Notes: generated by a model from the letters alone, not told the origin. DNA of 64,000 nt from Atopobiaceae bacterium (GCA_017545665.1 JAFWKQ010000074.1:39505-103504), one strand, 5' to 3'. Counted from the stretch's first letter, positions 1 to 10,259 are shown. Made by a program: numbers and translations.

Positions 1-24
1 CTGTTTCGGCAGATCGGGAATCGC

Positions 25-49
25 GGGCGAGGGACGTGCTCCCTCGCCC
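25..49 (+). terminator. Hairpin terminator of the gene upstream of the window
   Basis: Ten-base perfect arms (25-34 and 40-49) enclose a 5-nt loop and are followed by a weak T-rich stretch. It most likely ends a gene lying left of the window. Confidence 0.6.
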
Positions 50-100
50 CTCGTGTTTGGCAGGGCGGTCAATCGCAACATATGCATAAAGGTTATACGT

Positions 101-260
101 TAATGGGAAATGAACTGAGGCAAAAATGCCGCCAACTGGGCCTTTGCATTTTTGAACAGATTCATTTCCCATTGGCTATTTTATGCAATGGGAAATGAAT
201 CGGCCTGCTCCGAACAAAAGCCCAGTTGCGTCAGTTTTGAACAAATTCATTTCCCATTAA
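101..260. repeat. Nested palindrome with four copies of a 13-nt motif
   Basis: The motif AATGGGAAATGAA occurs at 102-114 and 187-199, and its reverse complement TTCATTTCCCATT at 161-173 and 246-258. This makes two adjacent hairpins inside one larger palindrome whose outer ends (101-114 and 246-259) also match. An inner pair CAACTGGGC (133-141) and GCCCAGTTG (220-228) adds to the symmetry. It could be a dispersed palindromic element or a multi-site operator. No ORF with a good ribosome site lies in it. Confidence 0.6.
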
Positions 261-757
261 TGTTAGGGTTGGTAAACTATTGTGGCTTGATGGGGGAGGC
301 TCTGCGGCCAGAGGACAGTCCCTTTTGCGCGCCTGGACCACTTGTCCCACACACAGTCTTGTCTGCGCGCGGTGGGCCCAACTGCAGGATGGGAAGGATC
401 CCAGAGGCCCGAAACAGTGTGGGGCCACCCTGACTACAGAGTCTTGCCAGGGATGCCTCCGCGATGGCTCCCGGCGTGGCGAGGACTGCAAGTCTGTCGA
501 CGGGCCAGCCGTCCCCGCGCTCCGAGGCCCCCAATGCTACCGCTTCGGCGAAAAACTTGTTTCTCAGCCGCCCCGCGCACTCTGAGGGGCTGCCCCTGTC
601 CTTGGCCTCGCCATGTACGCACCCCCAGCCATCGCTATCTTTGCCGCGCGCCCGTCCCTGCGGGGTTATCCTTATGTTGGCGACACGGACGCTTTTTTGG
701 GATGCGAGATATCGCGCTGCGTATTGGGACTATAGCAAGTGGCAAAAGGAGACCAAC
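261..757. other. GC-rich non-coding stretch with a fragment of a dispersed repeat
   Basis: No convincing gene is present. About 40 bases at 366-410 (core GAGGCCCGAA) recur at 1560-1605, so this is a piece of an interspersed repeat rather than unique sequence. Open frames here overlap each other and lack ribosome binding sites. Confidence 0.5.
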
Positions 758-1234
758 ATGAAAAAGGTGATGGTGAACGACAGCCTGGAGATCGCTCAAC
801 CCGAGGGATTCCGTCTTATGGACAAGCAGGAGCTCGTCCACGCATACGAGATCGACTATCCGCTCATGTGGGGAATGCGAGACGAGGAGCGCCATGTTGT
901 GCTGTCGGTGTTCTGGAAGGTGAACAACAGGCTTCTCGCAAAGCTCGCGACCCCCAAGCTCGTGGCTGATTCGAGGCGGAATACCTTGCGTCGAATCCTC
1001 AGGGAGCGCGACCTTCATTTTGACGAGGAGTTCACCGGTGAGATTGCTGGCCTAAAGGCGCGGGGACTGCGCTATAGATATGTGAACAACGGCAATCAAT
1101 ATACCTGTGAATACGTTGTTGTAATTAATGATAGGACATGCTATACGATCGACTACTACTCGCGGTCCGACCATGCCGAGGAAAATCGCTCTCTGTACGA
1201 GGAGATTCTCTCCTCGGTGGCCTTTGTCGGATAG
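758..1234 (+). CDS. Conserved-looking hypothetical protein, 158 aa
   Basis: Start ATG 758 is chosen because AAAGGAG lies 8 bases upstream; a longer open frame to 464 has no ribosome site and runs through repeat sequence. The protein is charged, with no signal peptide or membrane segment. The C-terminal third (Y-x-I-D-Y-Y-S ... ENRSLYEEILSSVAF) resembles the end of the DcrB/PsbP fold, where a beta strand is followed by a helix ending in a Ser-Val-Phe-type motif. That is a weak, fold-level suggestion and no function is assigned. It stands alone between two repeat-rich intergenic regions upstream of clpC. Confidence 0.6.
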   Translation: MKKVMVNDSLEIAQPEGFRLMDKQELVHAYEIDYPLMWGMRDEERHVVLSVFWKVNNRLLAKLATPKLVADSRRNTLRRILRERDLHFDEEFTGEIAGLKARGLRYRYVNNGNQYTCEYVVVINDRTCYTIDYYSRSDHAEENRSLYEEILSSVAFVG

Positions 1235-1306
1235 TTTGGGCGTGGCGGAAGGGTGTTGCCCCTCGGTCACGTGTCAGGGGGACGTGCCTGTGCGCCGTGT
1301 CAGGGG

Positions 1307-1369
1307 GTGTCAGGGGGACGGAGGCGTTGACACACTGCTTGCGTGCCAATGCCTCCGTCCCCGCGACAC
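1307..1369. repeat. Imperfect GC-rich palindrome of the family also found after clpC
   Basis: Arms at 1307-1335 and 1341-1369 share the words GGGGGACGGAGGC / GCCTCCGTCCCC and GTTGACACAC-type ends with the perfect palindrome at 4763-4838. Two partial copies of the left arm precede it at 1268-1306. A long stem could act as a terminator, but the family is probably a REP-like dispersed repeat. Confidence 0.6.
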
Positions 1370-1399
1370 GTGGTCTTGTCTGCGTGTGGCAGCCCCCCG

Positions 1400-1960
1400 A
1401 CCTTACAGTTTGGCCCACCGCAAACTTCCCACGAGCCCAAATGCGCATTTGACCCACCCCCAAACTGCAGGGCTCCCGCAAAGTCGCAGGTAGATGGCCT
1501 GCGGAGACAAAACCTGCAGTTTACCACCCCCTCAGATGCGCATTTGGGTCCCACGGAAGTTTGCGGTGGGCCAAACTGCAGGTTGGAAGAATTCCAGAGG
1601 CCCGAAGTCGTGCTAAGAGGGCTGTCTCTGACCCAAAATCGTGCGTAGGGTACCTCCATGGCAGCTTCGACCATGCGCGTCCGGCCTCGCGGGACGGGCT
1701 GGGCGCACTTTTGCTTCCGCGAACGTCTACGCCAGGCACGCTTACCAGATGGTCGCGGGAGCCGGGTACACTTTTGCGCCCGCGAACGTCCCCACCGGGT
1801 ACACAAATGACCGATTTGTGTACCCAGCAGGGATGCCTGCGGGCCGAAAAGTGTACCTGGCGGAAGGCACGGCACCGGTAAGTGCGCACGGTGGGGATGC
1901 CTGCGGGTCGAAAAGTGTACCCGGCCCCCGAGTGGTCGCAGAAGTGTGCGCAGCAGGGAG
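1400..1960. repeat. Interspersed and inverted repeats upstream of clpC
   Basis: Two families are visible. The first, with words like GTGGGCCAAACTGCAGG, lies at about 1405-1606 in both orientations and matches 366-410. The second, at about 1699-1925, has units containing GTACACTTTT near 1765 and its inverted form AAAAGTGTACC near 1848 and 1911. Between these lies a perfect 12-bp-arm palindrome, GGGTACACAAAT at 1797-1808 with its complement at 1814-1825. Nothing here looks protein-coding. Confidence 0.6.
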
Positions 1961-2140
1961 GTTTGTGGCCAAATATCCCAGCGAAGCACGCTACCTCTGC
2001 TAGCCGTCTCTTCCACGTCATGGGTTGCGTGGGTTTTGGCGCGTTCTCGCGTCGGATGTTTACCGTATGCGTATTATGGGTACACCACTCTTGTCAAACC
2101 GAATGAGGCCATCATGTGGCCAAGGGGAAGAGAGACCCAT

Positions 2141-4738
2141 ATGTTTGAGAAGTTTACCGACAAAGCGCGAAGGGTCATGAACCTCGCGCAAGACGAGGCG
2201 CGTAATTTGGGGCGCATGTTCGTGGGCACCGAGCATCTGCTCCTGGCGCTCATAAAGGAGGGGGAGGGCATTGCCGCGCAAGCCCTTTCCTCGCTGGACG
2301 TCACGTACGACGAGACGATCGAAACCGTCCGCGGGCTCTCCAAGGACGACAGCGAGCCAACTCCGGGAGGCCACATTCCGTTTACGCCGCGAGCTAAGCG
2401 CGTACTGGAAAACTCCTACCGCGAGATGATGAATCACGGCCAAACCTATATTGCCACCGAGCACCTGCTCCTGGGCATCGTTTCCGAGGGCAATGGTCGT
2501 GCCATGGAGGCGCTGGGCCGTATGGGCGTCTCTGGCGATGCGGTGCGCAACGCCGTAGACGAGCTCATAGCAAACAACAAGGAAAGTTCAGAGGGACGCC
2601 AGACTGCGGGCGTCGGTGACGTGCGCAACATGGGTCCCATACCCTTTGGCAATCAGCCGCAGGGAAACCAGGACGACGGCTCGCTTTTGGAGCGCTTTGG
2701 TCGAAATCTCACCAAGCAGGCTACCGACGGCAAGCTCGACCCCGTAATTGGGCGCGACCAAGAGGTCGAGCGCGTTATGCAGGTTATGGCACGGCGCCAG
2801 AAAAACAACCCACTCATTCTGGGCGACCCAGGCGTGGGCAAGACGGCCATCGTGGAAGGGCTGGCTCAGCTCATCGCGAGCGGCAACGTTCCCGACATCC
2901 TGCGCGACAAGCAAATATGGACGCTGGACATCGCATCGCTGGTGGCGGGCTCGAAGTATCGCGGTGAGTTTGAGGAACGCCTGAAGAAGGTCGTGTCCGA
3001 GGTCATGGAGTCGAGTAACGCCATCCTATTCATCGACGAGATGCACACCATAATTGGCGCTGGCTCGGCAGAGGGGTCCATCGATGCGGCAAGCATTCTT
3101 AAGCCGCCCCTCTCCCGAGGCGAAATCCAGGTAATCGGCGCCACTACGGCCGACGAATACCGCAAGCACATCGAGAAGGACTCCGCCTTGGAGCGTCGCT
3201 TCCAGCCGGTGAACATCGGCGAGCCCAGTCCCGAGGACACCCTGCAAATCCTAAAGGGCCTGCAAGCCGCTTATGAGGAGCACCATCACGTGCGCTATAC
3301 CGACGATGCCATGGCTGCGGCGGTGACGCTTTCCAATCGTTACGTGCAAGACCGCTTCCTGCCCGACAAGGCCATAGACCTGCTCGACGAGGCTGGTGCT
3401 CGTACGCGCGTGCACAAGATGGCGCTTCCACCCGAGCTCGCGACCGTGGACGAGGAGTTGGCACGCGTAAAGCAGGCCAAGTCCGACGCCGCTCAAGCCC
3501 AAGAATTCGAGGAAGCTGCTCGCCTGCGCGACCAAGAGCGCGAGCTCAACGCAAAGAAGACGGAGCTGGAAGAGGCGTGGCGCGCGGCCATGGATGCCAA
3601 CGTGGTCGTGGTGGACGAGTCCGATATCGCCGATGTCGTTTCGTCGATTTCGGGCGTGCCGGTGAGCAACCTCACCGAAGGGGAGGCCAGCAAACTGCTG
3701 CGCTGCGAGGACGTGCTTCACCAGCGCGTCATTGGCCAGGACGAGGCCGTCAATGCCGTGAGCCGTGCCATCCGCCGCAGTCGCTCCCCGCTTAAGGATC
3801 CGCGTCGCCCCGGTGGGTCGTTCATCTTCCTCGGGCCGTCGGGCGTGGGGAAAACCGAGCTTGCCAAGGCACTTGCCGAGTTCCTGTTTGGAAGCGAGGA
3901 TGCGCTCATTAGTTACGACATGAGCGAGTTCATGGAGAAGCACGCCGTGAGCAAGCTGGTTGGCGCCCCTCCGGGATACGTGGGCAACGACGAGGGTGGC
4001 GAGCTTACCAAGGCTGTGCGTCGGAGGCCCTACTCGGTGGTCCTGTTCGACGAGATCGAGAAGGCCCATCCGGACGTATTCAACATCTTGCTGCAGATTT
4101 TGGACGAGGGTCGCCTGACCGACGGTCAGGGCCGTCATGTGGACTTCTCCAACACCGTGGTTATCATGACGTCCAACATCGGCGCACGCGATATTGCGCA
4201 AACTACCACCATGGGCTTTGGTGGCTCGGGCTCTGGCCTTTCGGACAAGGAAATAAACTCGCGCGTGATGTCCGAGCTCAAGAAGCTCTTCCGTCCCGAG
4301 TTCCTCAATCGTGTGGACGAGGTTGTGGTGTTCAAGTCGCTAACTTCCAAGCAGCTTCGCGGCATAGTGGACCTCATGGTTATGGACCTGCGTCGTCGTC
4401 TGTATACGCAGGGCATGTCCATCGAGCTTACGAATGCGGCACGCGATCTGGTTGCAGAGCGCGGTACCGACAAGATCTATGGCGCGCGTCCTCTGCGTCG
4501 CTCTATCCAGACCCTCATAGAGGATCAGCTTGCGGAGGAGATGCTCAGCGGCAAGTGGCAGGCGGGCGACATCATTTACGTTGACGTCAGTGAAGACGGG
4601 GAGTCGCTCACCTTTACCAAGGGCGCCGGTCAGATTGCCCCTCCGGAGGAGCGCGTGCACATGGAGCTCAAGCCTGCGGCGCGTAACCGTTGGACGGGCC
4701 CACGCACTCCTGCGCCAGACACCACATCTGCGGAATAG
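2141..4738 (+). CDS. clpC: ATP-dependent Clp protease ATPase subunit ClpC
   Basis: An 865-aa HSP100 unfoldase that forms hexamers and feeds substrates to ClpP. Start ATG 2141 ([12 protein letters not shown]) gives the canonical ClpC N-terminus and has AAGGGGAAG upstream; open frame further 5' is not ClpC-like. Order: double Clp-N repeat (1-140), first AAA+ domain with Walker A GDPGVGKT near 228-235 and Walker B ILFIDEMH, a UVR-type middle region ([17 protein letters not shown]), then a second AAA+ domain with GPSGVGKT at 565-572 and VVLFDEIEK. Length is normal. It is the first gene of the conserved clpC-disA-ispDF block. No clear HspR or CtsR operator is seen upstream. Confidence 0.97.
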   Translation: MFEKFTDKARRVMNLAQDEARNLGRMFVGTEHLLLALIKEGEGIAAQALSSLDVTYDETIETVRGLSKDDSEPTPGGHIPFTPRAKRVLENSYREMMNHGQTYIATEHLLLGIVSEGNGRAMEALGRMGVSGDAVRNAVDELIANNKESSEGRQTAGVGDVRNMGPIPFGNQPQGNQDDGSLLERFGRNLTKQATDGKLDPVIGRDQEVERVMQVMARRQKNNPLILGDPGVGKTAIVEGLAQLIASGNVPDILRDKQIWTLDIASLVAGSKYRGEFEERLKKVVSEVMESSNAILFIDEMHTIIGAGSAEGSIDAASILKPPLSRGEIQVIGATTADEYRKHIEKDSALERRFQPVNIGEPSPEDTLQILKGLQAAYEEHHHVRYTDDAMAAAVTLSNRYVQDRFLPDKAIDLLDEAGARTRVHKMALPPELATVDEELARVKQAKSDAAQAQEFEEAARLRDQERELNAKKTELEEAWRAAMDANVVVVDESDIADVVSSISGVPVSNLTEGEASKLLRCEDVLHQRVIGQDEAVNAVSRAIRRSRSPLKDPRRPGGSFIFLGPSGVGKTELAKALAEFLFGSEDALISYDMSEFMEKHAVSKLVGAPPGYVGNDEGGELTKAVRRRPYSVVLFDEIEKAHPDVFNILLQILDEGRLTDGQGRHVDFSNTVVIMTSNIGARDIAQTTTMGFGGSGSGLSDKEINSRVMSELKKLFRPEFLNRVDEVVVFKSLTSKQLRGIVDLMVMDLRRRLYTQGMSIELTNAARDLVAERGTDKIYGARPLRRSIQTLIEDQLAEEMLSGKWQAGDIIYVDVSEDGESLTFTKGAGQIAPPEERVHMELKPAARNRWTGPRTPAPDTTSAE

Positions 4739-4762
4739 CGCACGCAAAACCCTAGGGAACAG

Positions 4763-4838
4763 GCCCAACGTGTCACGGGGACGGGGCGTTGACACACTGA
4801 CGCGTGTGTCAACGCCCCGTCCCCGTGACACGTTGGGC
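4763..4838. repeat. Perfect 35-bp-arm palindrome between clpC and disA
   Basis: Arms at 4763-4797 and 4804-4838 are perfectly complementary around a 6-nt loop. The core word GTCACGGGGACGGGGCGTTG relates it to 1307-1369. It could terminate clpC transcription from either side, and is probably a dispersed REP-like repeat. No T tract follows. Confidence 0.85.
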
Positions 4839-4964
4839 GAGTCAATCAGTTTGGATTAGGCTTTCTGCCCTTATCTCCTGACTGTTAAAACCTTGGGCTA
4901 CTTCCACATCTGTCGCGTATACTAAAACGTACCCGTAAAAGAACGAAGAGGAAGGCGGCTCGCA

Positions 4965-6032
4965 ATGCAAAACACACCCATCGCCTCCGACGTGCGCGAG
5001 CGCGTTTATGAGGCCATTAGGATGACGGCCCCAGGTTCTCCTCTTCGGCATGCGCTGGACATGATCATTGCTGGCCATATGGGAGCCCTCATTTGTGTGG
5101 GTGACGAGGACAGCGTGCTCAATGCCGGTAATGACGGTTTTCCGCTCAACATTTCGTTTACGTCAAACCGCTTGTTCGAACTTTCCAAGATGGATGGCGC
5201 CATTGTGGTTGATCGCGGCCTTACGCAGATCCTACGCGCCAACTATCATCTAAATCCTGATCCGGGACTTCCTACCAACGAAACGGGGATGCGCCATCGT
5301 ACGGCTGCTCGTATGAGCATTCTTACGGATGCCATAGTTATCTCGGTTTCCGAGCGGCGTCAGGTTATTAACGTGTTCGTAAGCGGTCATGGATATGAGC
5401 TCAAGACGGTCGCTGAACTCATGGGATTAGTCAATCAGCTGGTCGCTGCCATGCAGTCCACGCGCGACCGCCTGGACAGGCGTCTTGGTCGCTTGACCTC
5501 CCTAGAACTTCAAAATCAGGTTACCTTGGCCGACCTTACCGAGGTGTTTTACCTGTTTGAGGTTCTTACCACGGCAGGTGAGGACCTCAAGCGAATTATT
5601 TTGCAGTTGGGCAACGAAGGTCGTACCGTGCGCATGCAGCATGAGGAGTTCTTGGGCGATTTGGACGACGAGTACACGCTCATGATTCGCGACTACGCAG
5701 CCGATAGCTCGGAAGAGAACGCAGCCGAGATTCGTCGTGCGCTGGATGACACGGCGAATTCCCAGGTGCACAAGGCTACCAACATCGCGCATCTTTTGGG
5801 CTACGAGGACCTGCGCGAGGACTCCGTTATGACGCCGCTTGGCCTACGTACGCTGTCTAACGTTTCGGTGGTGCGCGAAGGTATGGCCGAGCAGATCGTG
5901 GACGAGTACGGCTCGCTGCAGGATCTCATTGACGTTATAGACCAGAATCCCGAGCGACTGGAAGAGACGGGCGTACGCAATCCCTCGATTCTTGCCGACA
6001 CCCTAAGCCGCATGAGAGGCACGCGAGCATGA
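4965..6032 (+). CDS. disA: DNA integrity scanning diadenylate cyclase DisA
   Basis: A 355-aa octameric enzyme that makes cyclic di-AMP from two ATP and pauses at DNA branch points. The N-terminal DAC domain carries the catalytic DGA motif at 77-79 (MDGAIVVD) and the RHRT motif at 110-113 (MRHRTAARM). A helical spine follows, then a C-terminal helix-hairpin-helix region ending near the stop. ATG 4965 follows a GAGGAAGG-like ribosome site. The stop overlaps the ispD start (ATGA), so the two are translationally coupled. Length and motifs are normal for the family. Confidence 0.96.
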   Translation: MQNTPIASDVRERVYEAIRMTAPGSPLRHALDMIIAGHMGALICVGDEDSVLNAGNDGFPLNISFTSNRLFELSKMDGAIVVDRGLTQILRANYHLNPDPGLPTNETGMRHRTAARMSILTDAIVISVSERRQVINVFVSGHGYELKTVAELMGLVNQLVAAMQSTRDRLDRRLGRLTSLELQNQVTLADLTEVFYLFEVLTTAGEDLKRIILQLGNEGRTVRMQHEEFLGDLDDEYTLMIRDYAADSSEENAAEIRRALDDTANSQVHKATNIAHLLGYEDLREDSVMTPLGLRTLSNVSVVREGMAEQIVDEYGSLQDLIDVIDQNPERLEETGVRNPSILADTLSRMRGTRA

Positions 6033-6799
6033 GTGGCGCTGTGCCTTGCGCATATGCAAAAGAGAAGCGTGTGGATGCGGCGGGAGGAGTCGCAGACACG
6101 TGTGCGATAATAGTTGCGGGAGGTTCGGGCGAGCGTTTTGGCGACCCGCGAGGAAAGCAGTTCGTGGAGCTGGCGGGTTTGCCCTTGGTTGCGTGGTCTA
6201 TCCTTGCGTTCGACCGCGCCCCGAGCGTGGACCATTTGGTAGTTGTGTGCCCGCGGGGACGTGAGTCCATGATGCGCGAGGACGTGCTGGCGCGCCTGGA
6301 GCTGCGGCACGAGGTCGTGCTTGCCGCTGCCGGCGCAACGCGGCAAGACTCGGTGTTCTCTGGGCTTATGGCAGTGCCTCTCGATCTTGACTATGTGGCG
6401 ATTCACGATGGCGCGCGTCCGCTTGTGGAGGTGGACAGCATAGAGAAGTGCTTGCAAGCGGTGCGTGCGAACAAGCAGGTGCAGGGGGCAATATGTGCCG
6501 CGCGAACGACCGACACCCTTAAGGTGGTGGACGAGTCGGGCCGCATTGTGGGAACCCCCGATCGCTCGCAGTATTGGTGCGCGCTTACGCCGCAATGCTT
6601 TGCGCGCACCACCATAATCGCTGCCCACGAAAAAGCCTTGCTTCAGGGCTTTGTGGGAACCGATGACGCCAGTTTGGTTGAGCATGCGGGCGGATGTGTG
6701 GTCGTAGTGGAGTCACCGCGCGACAACATAAAGGTTACAGTACCCGAAGACCTTGCCATTGCAGAGGCTACGCTTGCCGCGCGTATGGGAATTGCATAG
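6029..6799 (+). CDS. ispD: 2-C-methyl-D-erythritol 4-phosphate cytidylyltransferase
   Basis: Catalyses CTP + MEP to CDP-ME in the non-mevalonate isoprenoid pathway. The nucleotide-binding loop [20 protein letters not shown] begins near residue 26, preceded by a non-conserved tail. Other family marks are [21 protein letters not shown], the TDTLK strand, and the C-terminal D-D-A-S ... IKVT-x-PEDL region. Its ATG overlaps the disA stop, and ispF begins 20 bases downstream, so these form an operon. An internal start near residue 24 is possible, but none has a better ribosome site. Confidence 0.95.
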   Translation: MSGAVPCAYAKEKRVDAAGGVADTCAIIVAGGSGERFGDPRGKQFVELAGLPLVAWSILAFDRAPSVDHLVVVCPRGRESMMREDVLARLELRHEVVLAAAGATRQDSVFSGLMAVPLDLDYVAIHDGARPLVEVDSIEKCLQAVRANKQVQGAICAARTTDTLKVVDESGRIVGTPDRSQYWCALTPQCFARTTIIAAHEKALLQGFVGTDDASLVEHAGGCVVVVESPRDNIKVTVPEDLAIAEATLAARMGIA

Positions 6800-6819
6800 C
6801 CGCTCGAAAAGGAGATAAG

Positions 6820-7296
6820 ATGCTGCGCATAGGGCACGGATACGACGTTCATCAGTTTGCCGAGGGACGTCGCTGTATTCTTGGTGGGGTTGACGTTCCC
6901 AGCGAGCGGGGATTGCTTGGCCATTCCGACGCAGACGTGCTTGCGCATGCGTTAGCCGATGCCGTGCTTGGGGCCGCGCGATTGGGTGACATTGGCAAGC
7001 TCTTCCCCGACACCGATCCGGCGTATAAGGGTGCTGACTCGTTGGTCTTGCTTTCGCATGTGGCGGCGCTCGTGCGCAAGAAGGGCTTCTCTATTTTGGA
7101 CGTGGACTGCACGGTTGCTGCGCAAGTGCCCAAGCTGTCGCCGTATAGGGAGCAGATGAGAGAGAACCTTGCGGCGGCATTGGGTGTGGATGTGGGGCAA
7201 GTGGGCGTGAAGGCGACCACCACCGAGGGTCTGGGCTTTGTAGGCCGCAAGGAGGGCATAGCCGCTTGGTCCGTGGCGCTGCTGAGCAAGGGCTAG
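6820..7296 (+). CDS. ispF: 2-C-methyl-D-erythritol 2,4-cyclodiphosphate synthase
   Basis: A 158-aa trimeric zinc enzyme that converts CDP-ME2P to MEcPP, two steps after IspD. ATG 6820 follows AAAAGGAG. The metal ligands fall in GHGYDVHQF (D9, H11) and [17 protein letters not shown]. The Cys-free core [12 protein letters not shown] and C-terminal [18 protein letters not shown] are typical. It is the last gene of the left core block. In relatives cysS normally follows soon after, but here about 41.8 kb of accessory DNA intervenes. Confidence 0.96.
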   Translation: MLRIGHGYDVHQFAEGRRCILGGVDVPSERGLLGHSDADVLAHALADAVLGAARLGDIGKLFPDTDPAYKGADSLVLLSHVAALVRKKGFSILDVDCTVAAQVPKLSPYREQMRENLAAALGVDVGQVGVKATTTEGLGFVGRKEGIAAWSVALLSKG

Positions 7297-7575
7297 GCTC
7301 ATTATGTTTTAACCCGCATAGCATGGATGCTGGGACAAGAGCCCACGGCACCTTATGAGCAAGGGACTGTGGCGGTCTCGCGCGTGCATGTCCGCGACGG
7401 AAGTGCTGGGAAGCCTTCGTCCGCGCACTCAAACGCCTTAAATATTTGAGGTAAAGAATCTACCAGAGATCGTCTGTGGACGTTCGCAGACGGCTACATT
7501 ATTAGTAACGGATCCAAAGCGAGGCCAGTCTCAACGGCGGACGATGTGCTCGCAATCAAGTGTAAGGAGCAGTCC
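7297..7575. other. Junction between core block and accessory island
   Basis: A non-coding 279-nt stretch. A small hairpin has arms CGTCTG (7471-7476) and CAGACG (7487-7492). I see no tRNA, integrase or long direct repeat marking an integration site, and no clear T-tract terminator for ispF. Confidence 0.4.
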
Positions 7576-9114
7576 ATGAGCAAGAGCGAATCAAACGGTA
7601 AGATGACGTGCACCGAAATGATTGAGTCCTGGTGTGCAAGAGCAGAGAGATCGGGATACAAAATCAACGCCGAGAAGCTCAATCGCATGCTACAGGGCGC
7701 CGGCCTCATCACGAAGGTCCGCTTGGGTGAAAACAGGGAATTGAAATGGGTTCCCACTAGGGCGGGAGAGCAGATTGGCATTGTGCTGGATAAGAAAAAA
7801 GGCAAATCGGGAAAGACGTACTACAGCATGTACTATACGCCGGAGGCTTCCGAAGCCATTCTAACGCGCTATCTGGCGCCTGACTATCCGCAAAGGCTTC
7901 CTGGCGTCACTCCTCTCTTTGTGCGCGATCGCAAAGCATCCGATTGGTTGGAGCTATTCCATCAGTATCTAAATGAGCGCGCCCAATTTCTTTGCGATAG
8001 GTGGAACGCTGCCGACGATGCAGAGAAGCTCCATATAGTCGACGAGTATCGGAAGTCGCGCGTGCAGGAGACCGACGAGGCCGTGGACTCGGAGATTTAC
8101 GAGGACGAGCTCTCTGAAAGCTTCTATGTTGCCAGCTACTCCGAGTTCAACGCCTTCGAGTACAACACGCTCATGCAAGTTGTTCTGAACAACATGGCGC
8201 GGCGCCGGAACGGCGAGGTTGGCAATATTAGCATGGCGTCCATAGGCTGTGGATCCGAGATGGACCTTGCTGGCGCTCTGTATGCGGCTTGTTTCTATGC
8301 AAGCGGGAAAACCAGACTCGAATACGTTCCCGTTGAGCTGGCGCGCTGGCCCCATCGCTTCTCGGAATGGCTCGCGCAGCATACGGACGAAGAATATGTC
8401 GTTCCTAGCGTCGTGGGCTTGAATGGCGTAGTGCCACAAGGCATAAAGGACGGGAACGGTGCCTGTGACTTCTTTGACAAGGACAACCAAGCGAGTGTTT
8501 GCAAACACAACGTCATCCTGTTCCCCAAAATTATGAGCGAGCTGTCAGATAAGGTGAAGCAAGACCTCGTTGCGGGCATTCGAAACACGTCGTTTACCGC
8601 TAACGAGGTGTTCGTGTGTGTCTCGCACCTTAACGAATGCTGCCTCGAGGAGCGGCGAAAGTCGGTTGCAACGGGCAACGCGGTATTGGATGCCTTTAGG
8701 GATGCAATGGAAGGCACGCACGACATGGTGCTCGGCGATTCGCTGAAGATGCCCTCATGGTTCAATAGGGGCGAATGGTGGCGGCTGTGGTGCAATGTTA
8801 ACAACGACGTTACCGACTACCCTTGGTTTTCGTTTGGGCCAACTGTGGCGAGCAGGGACAAAGGCTTCACGTACCTGCATATCTCAAAGGTGAGCCGGGA
8901 ATTCTCGTGGCTCGATAAAGACGGCGATGGCAAATGCTTCCGGGATTTGGTAGACGAGATGAAAGACTATGTGAGCCAAGGCCATGGCAATTCCGCCCGA
9001 AAGACCGACGAGTTAAAGAACCCGCGGTTCAACTGCTTCGCCCTGCGTGACGATGGCACAAACATGAACGCAGGTCTTGCATTCCAAATCGTGAAGTTCG
9101 TCAAGAGGAAATAG
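7576..9114 (+). CDS. KilAC-like module plus methyltransferase-like fold, 512 aa, function unknown
   Basis: ATG 7576 follows AAGGAG. Residues about 10-100 form a module with the pattern A-G-L-I ... W-V-P-T-R-A-G-E-Q-I-G-I, like the phage-antirepressor KilAC domain. The same module occurs at the N-terminus of the 11136 protein and the C-terminus of the 45902 protein. The C-terminal half contains ISMASIGCGSEMDLAGAL and EYVPVELARWP, a glycine-rich loop and acidic strand end like a SAM-dependent methyltransferase, followed by VILFPKIMSELSD. No catalytic NPPY-type motif is visible, so activity is unproven. It is the first gene of the accessory run and is followed by a DUF1848 gene on the same strand. 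Confidence 0.7.
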   Translation: MSKSESNGKMTCTEMIESWCARAERSGYKINAEKLNRMLQGAGLITKVRLGENRELKWVPTRAGEQIGIVLDKKKGKSGKTYYSMYYTPEASEAILTRYLAPDYPQRLPGVTPLFVRDRKASDWLELFHQYLNERAQFLCDRWNAADDAEKLHIVDEYRKSRVQETDEAVDSEIYEDELSESFYVASYSEFNAFEYNTLMQVVLNNMARRRNGEVGNISMASIGCGSEMDLAGALYAACFYASGKTRLEYVPVELARWPHRFSEWLAQHTDEEYVVPSVVGLNGVVPQGIKDGNGACDFFDKDNQASVCKHNVILFPKIMSELSDKVKQDLVAGIRNTSFTANEVFVCVSHLNECCLEERRKSVATGNAVLDAFRDAMEGTHDMVLGDSLKMPSWFNRGEWWRLWCNVNNDVTDYPWFSFGPTVASRDKGFTYLHISKVSREFSWLDKDGDGKCFRDLVDEMKDYVSQGHGNSARKTDELKNPRFNCFALRDDGTNMNAGLAFQIVKFVKRK

Positions 9115-9194
9115 CGTGACAAACCGAATGCCAACCCAGGCTCGGAGACAGTTCCCGAGTTTGGCTGACGATTGCCCCACAAGAAGGAGGCCGT

Positions 9195-10163
9195 ATGATA
9201 ATCAGCGTTTCTCGGCGCACCGATGTGCCGTGCTTCTTTTCGGATTGGTTCTACAATCGCGTGCAAGAGGGGTATGTGTGCGTGCGAAATCCAATGAGCG
9301 CGCATCAGGTGAGTCGTATTACGCTGACGCCCGATGTGGTGGATTGCTTTGTGTTTTGGAGCAAGAACCCTGGCCCCATGATTGACCGTCTTGGCGAGCT
9401 GGAGGGGTTTAACTACTACTTTCAGTTCACCCTTACGGGCTATGGCCACGATATTGAGGCGGGTGTACCGCATAAGCGCAACGTCATGATCCCCACGTTT
9501 CAGCGGCTGGCCCAAATGGTTGGTCCAGAGCGCGTGGTGTGGCGCTATGACCCCATAGCGTTCTCGTCCAAGTACACGACCGACTACCACCTTCATGCGT
9601 TCGAGTCCATCGCAACGGCCTTGAGGGGTTGCACGGAACGCTGCGTGATTAGCTTCGTGGATACCTACCAAAAGAACAAGGCACGCTTGCGCGAGGCGGG
9701 GCTTTCCGACCAAGGCGATTCCGGTCTCGAGTCGTTTGCGCGTGAGCTTGCCAACGTGGCCAAGCAAAACGGAATGAGCGTGGGTACCTGCGCCGAGAAG
9801 ATCGACCTTGCGGCTGTGGGCATCGAGCACAACGCCTGTGTGAGTCGCGAGCTCATACAGCGCATTGCCCATGCTCAGATGAAGGTGGGCAAGGACACTG
9901 GGCAGCGCACCGAGTGCGGGTGCGTGCAAAGCATAGACATAGGCACCTATAACACCTGTCGTCTGGGATGCAAATATTGCTATGCCAACTTTAGCCCCCA
10001 GACGATCGCGCAAAACGTCTCTCGTTACGATGCGACGTCGCCGCTGTTGTGCGACGCATTGCGCGAGGACGATGTGGTAACGGAGCGTAAGATGCGCTCT
10101 CTGTTCGTACCGCAGCTAAGTCTATTTGGAGATGGGGACCGCAAATCGGTCGGACGCTCCTAG
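9195..10163 (+). CDS. DUF1848 family protein with radical-SAM-like cysteine cluster
   Basis: A 322-aa protein starting MIISVSRRTDVPCFFSDWF, the family signature, after an AAGGAGG ribosome site. Further family marks are VFWSKNP, YYFQFTLTGYG, PERVVWRYDP and CVISFVDTYQK. The C-terminal CGCVQSIDIGTYNTCRLGCK followed by YCYAN holds a C-x3-C-x2-C arrangement that suggests an iron-sulfur cluster. The reaction is unknown for the family. It lies 80 bases after the preceding gene and before a metallophosphoesterase gene on the same strand. Confidence 0.85.
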   Translation: MIISVSRRTDVPCFFSDWFYNRVQEGYVCVRNPMSAHQVSRITLTPDVVDCFVFWSKNPGPMIDRLGELEGFNYYFQFTLTGYGHDIEAGVPHKRNVMIPTFQRLAQMVGPERVVWRYDPIAFSSKYTTDYHLHAFESIATALRGCTERCVISFVDTYQKNKARLREAGLSDQGDSGLESFARELANVAKQNGMSVGTCAEKIDLAAVGIEHNACVSRELIQRIAHAQMKVGKDTGQRTECGCVQSIDIGTYNTCRLGCKYCYANFSPQTIAQNVSRYDATSPLLCDALREDDVVTERKMRSLFVPQLSLFGDGDRKSVGRS

Positions 10164-10259
10164 CGCGAAGGGTTGGCACGAGACTGTCTTTCCAAACTGC
10201 AGCAATCGAAAGAGCGGGAGCGGTGGCCGCAAGGATGCGGCGATAAGGAGGTTGCCCCT

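Noticed and set aside
3251..4201. Long minus-strand open frame inside clpC (316 codons)
   Set aside because: Antisense to a clear ClpC coding region; low-complexity, His/Val/Leu-rich translation, no ribosome site. High GC leaves many such open frames.
8967..10013. 348-codon minus-strand frame over the DUF1848 gene
   Set aside because: The plus strand encodes a recognisable family with a good ribosome site; the antisense product has no motif.
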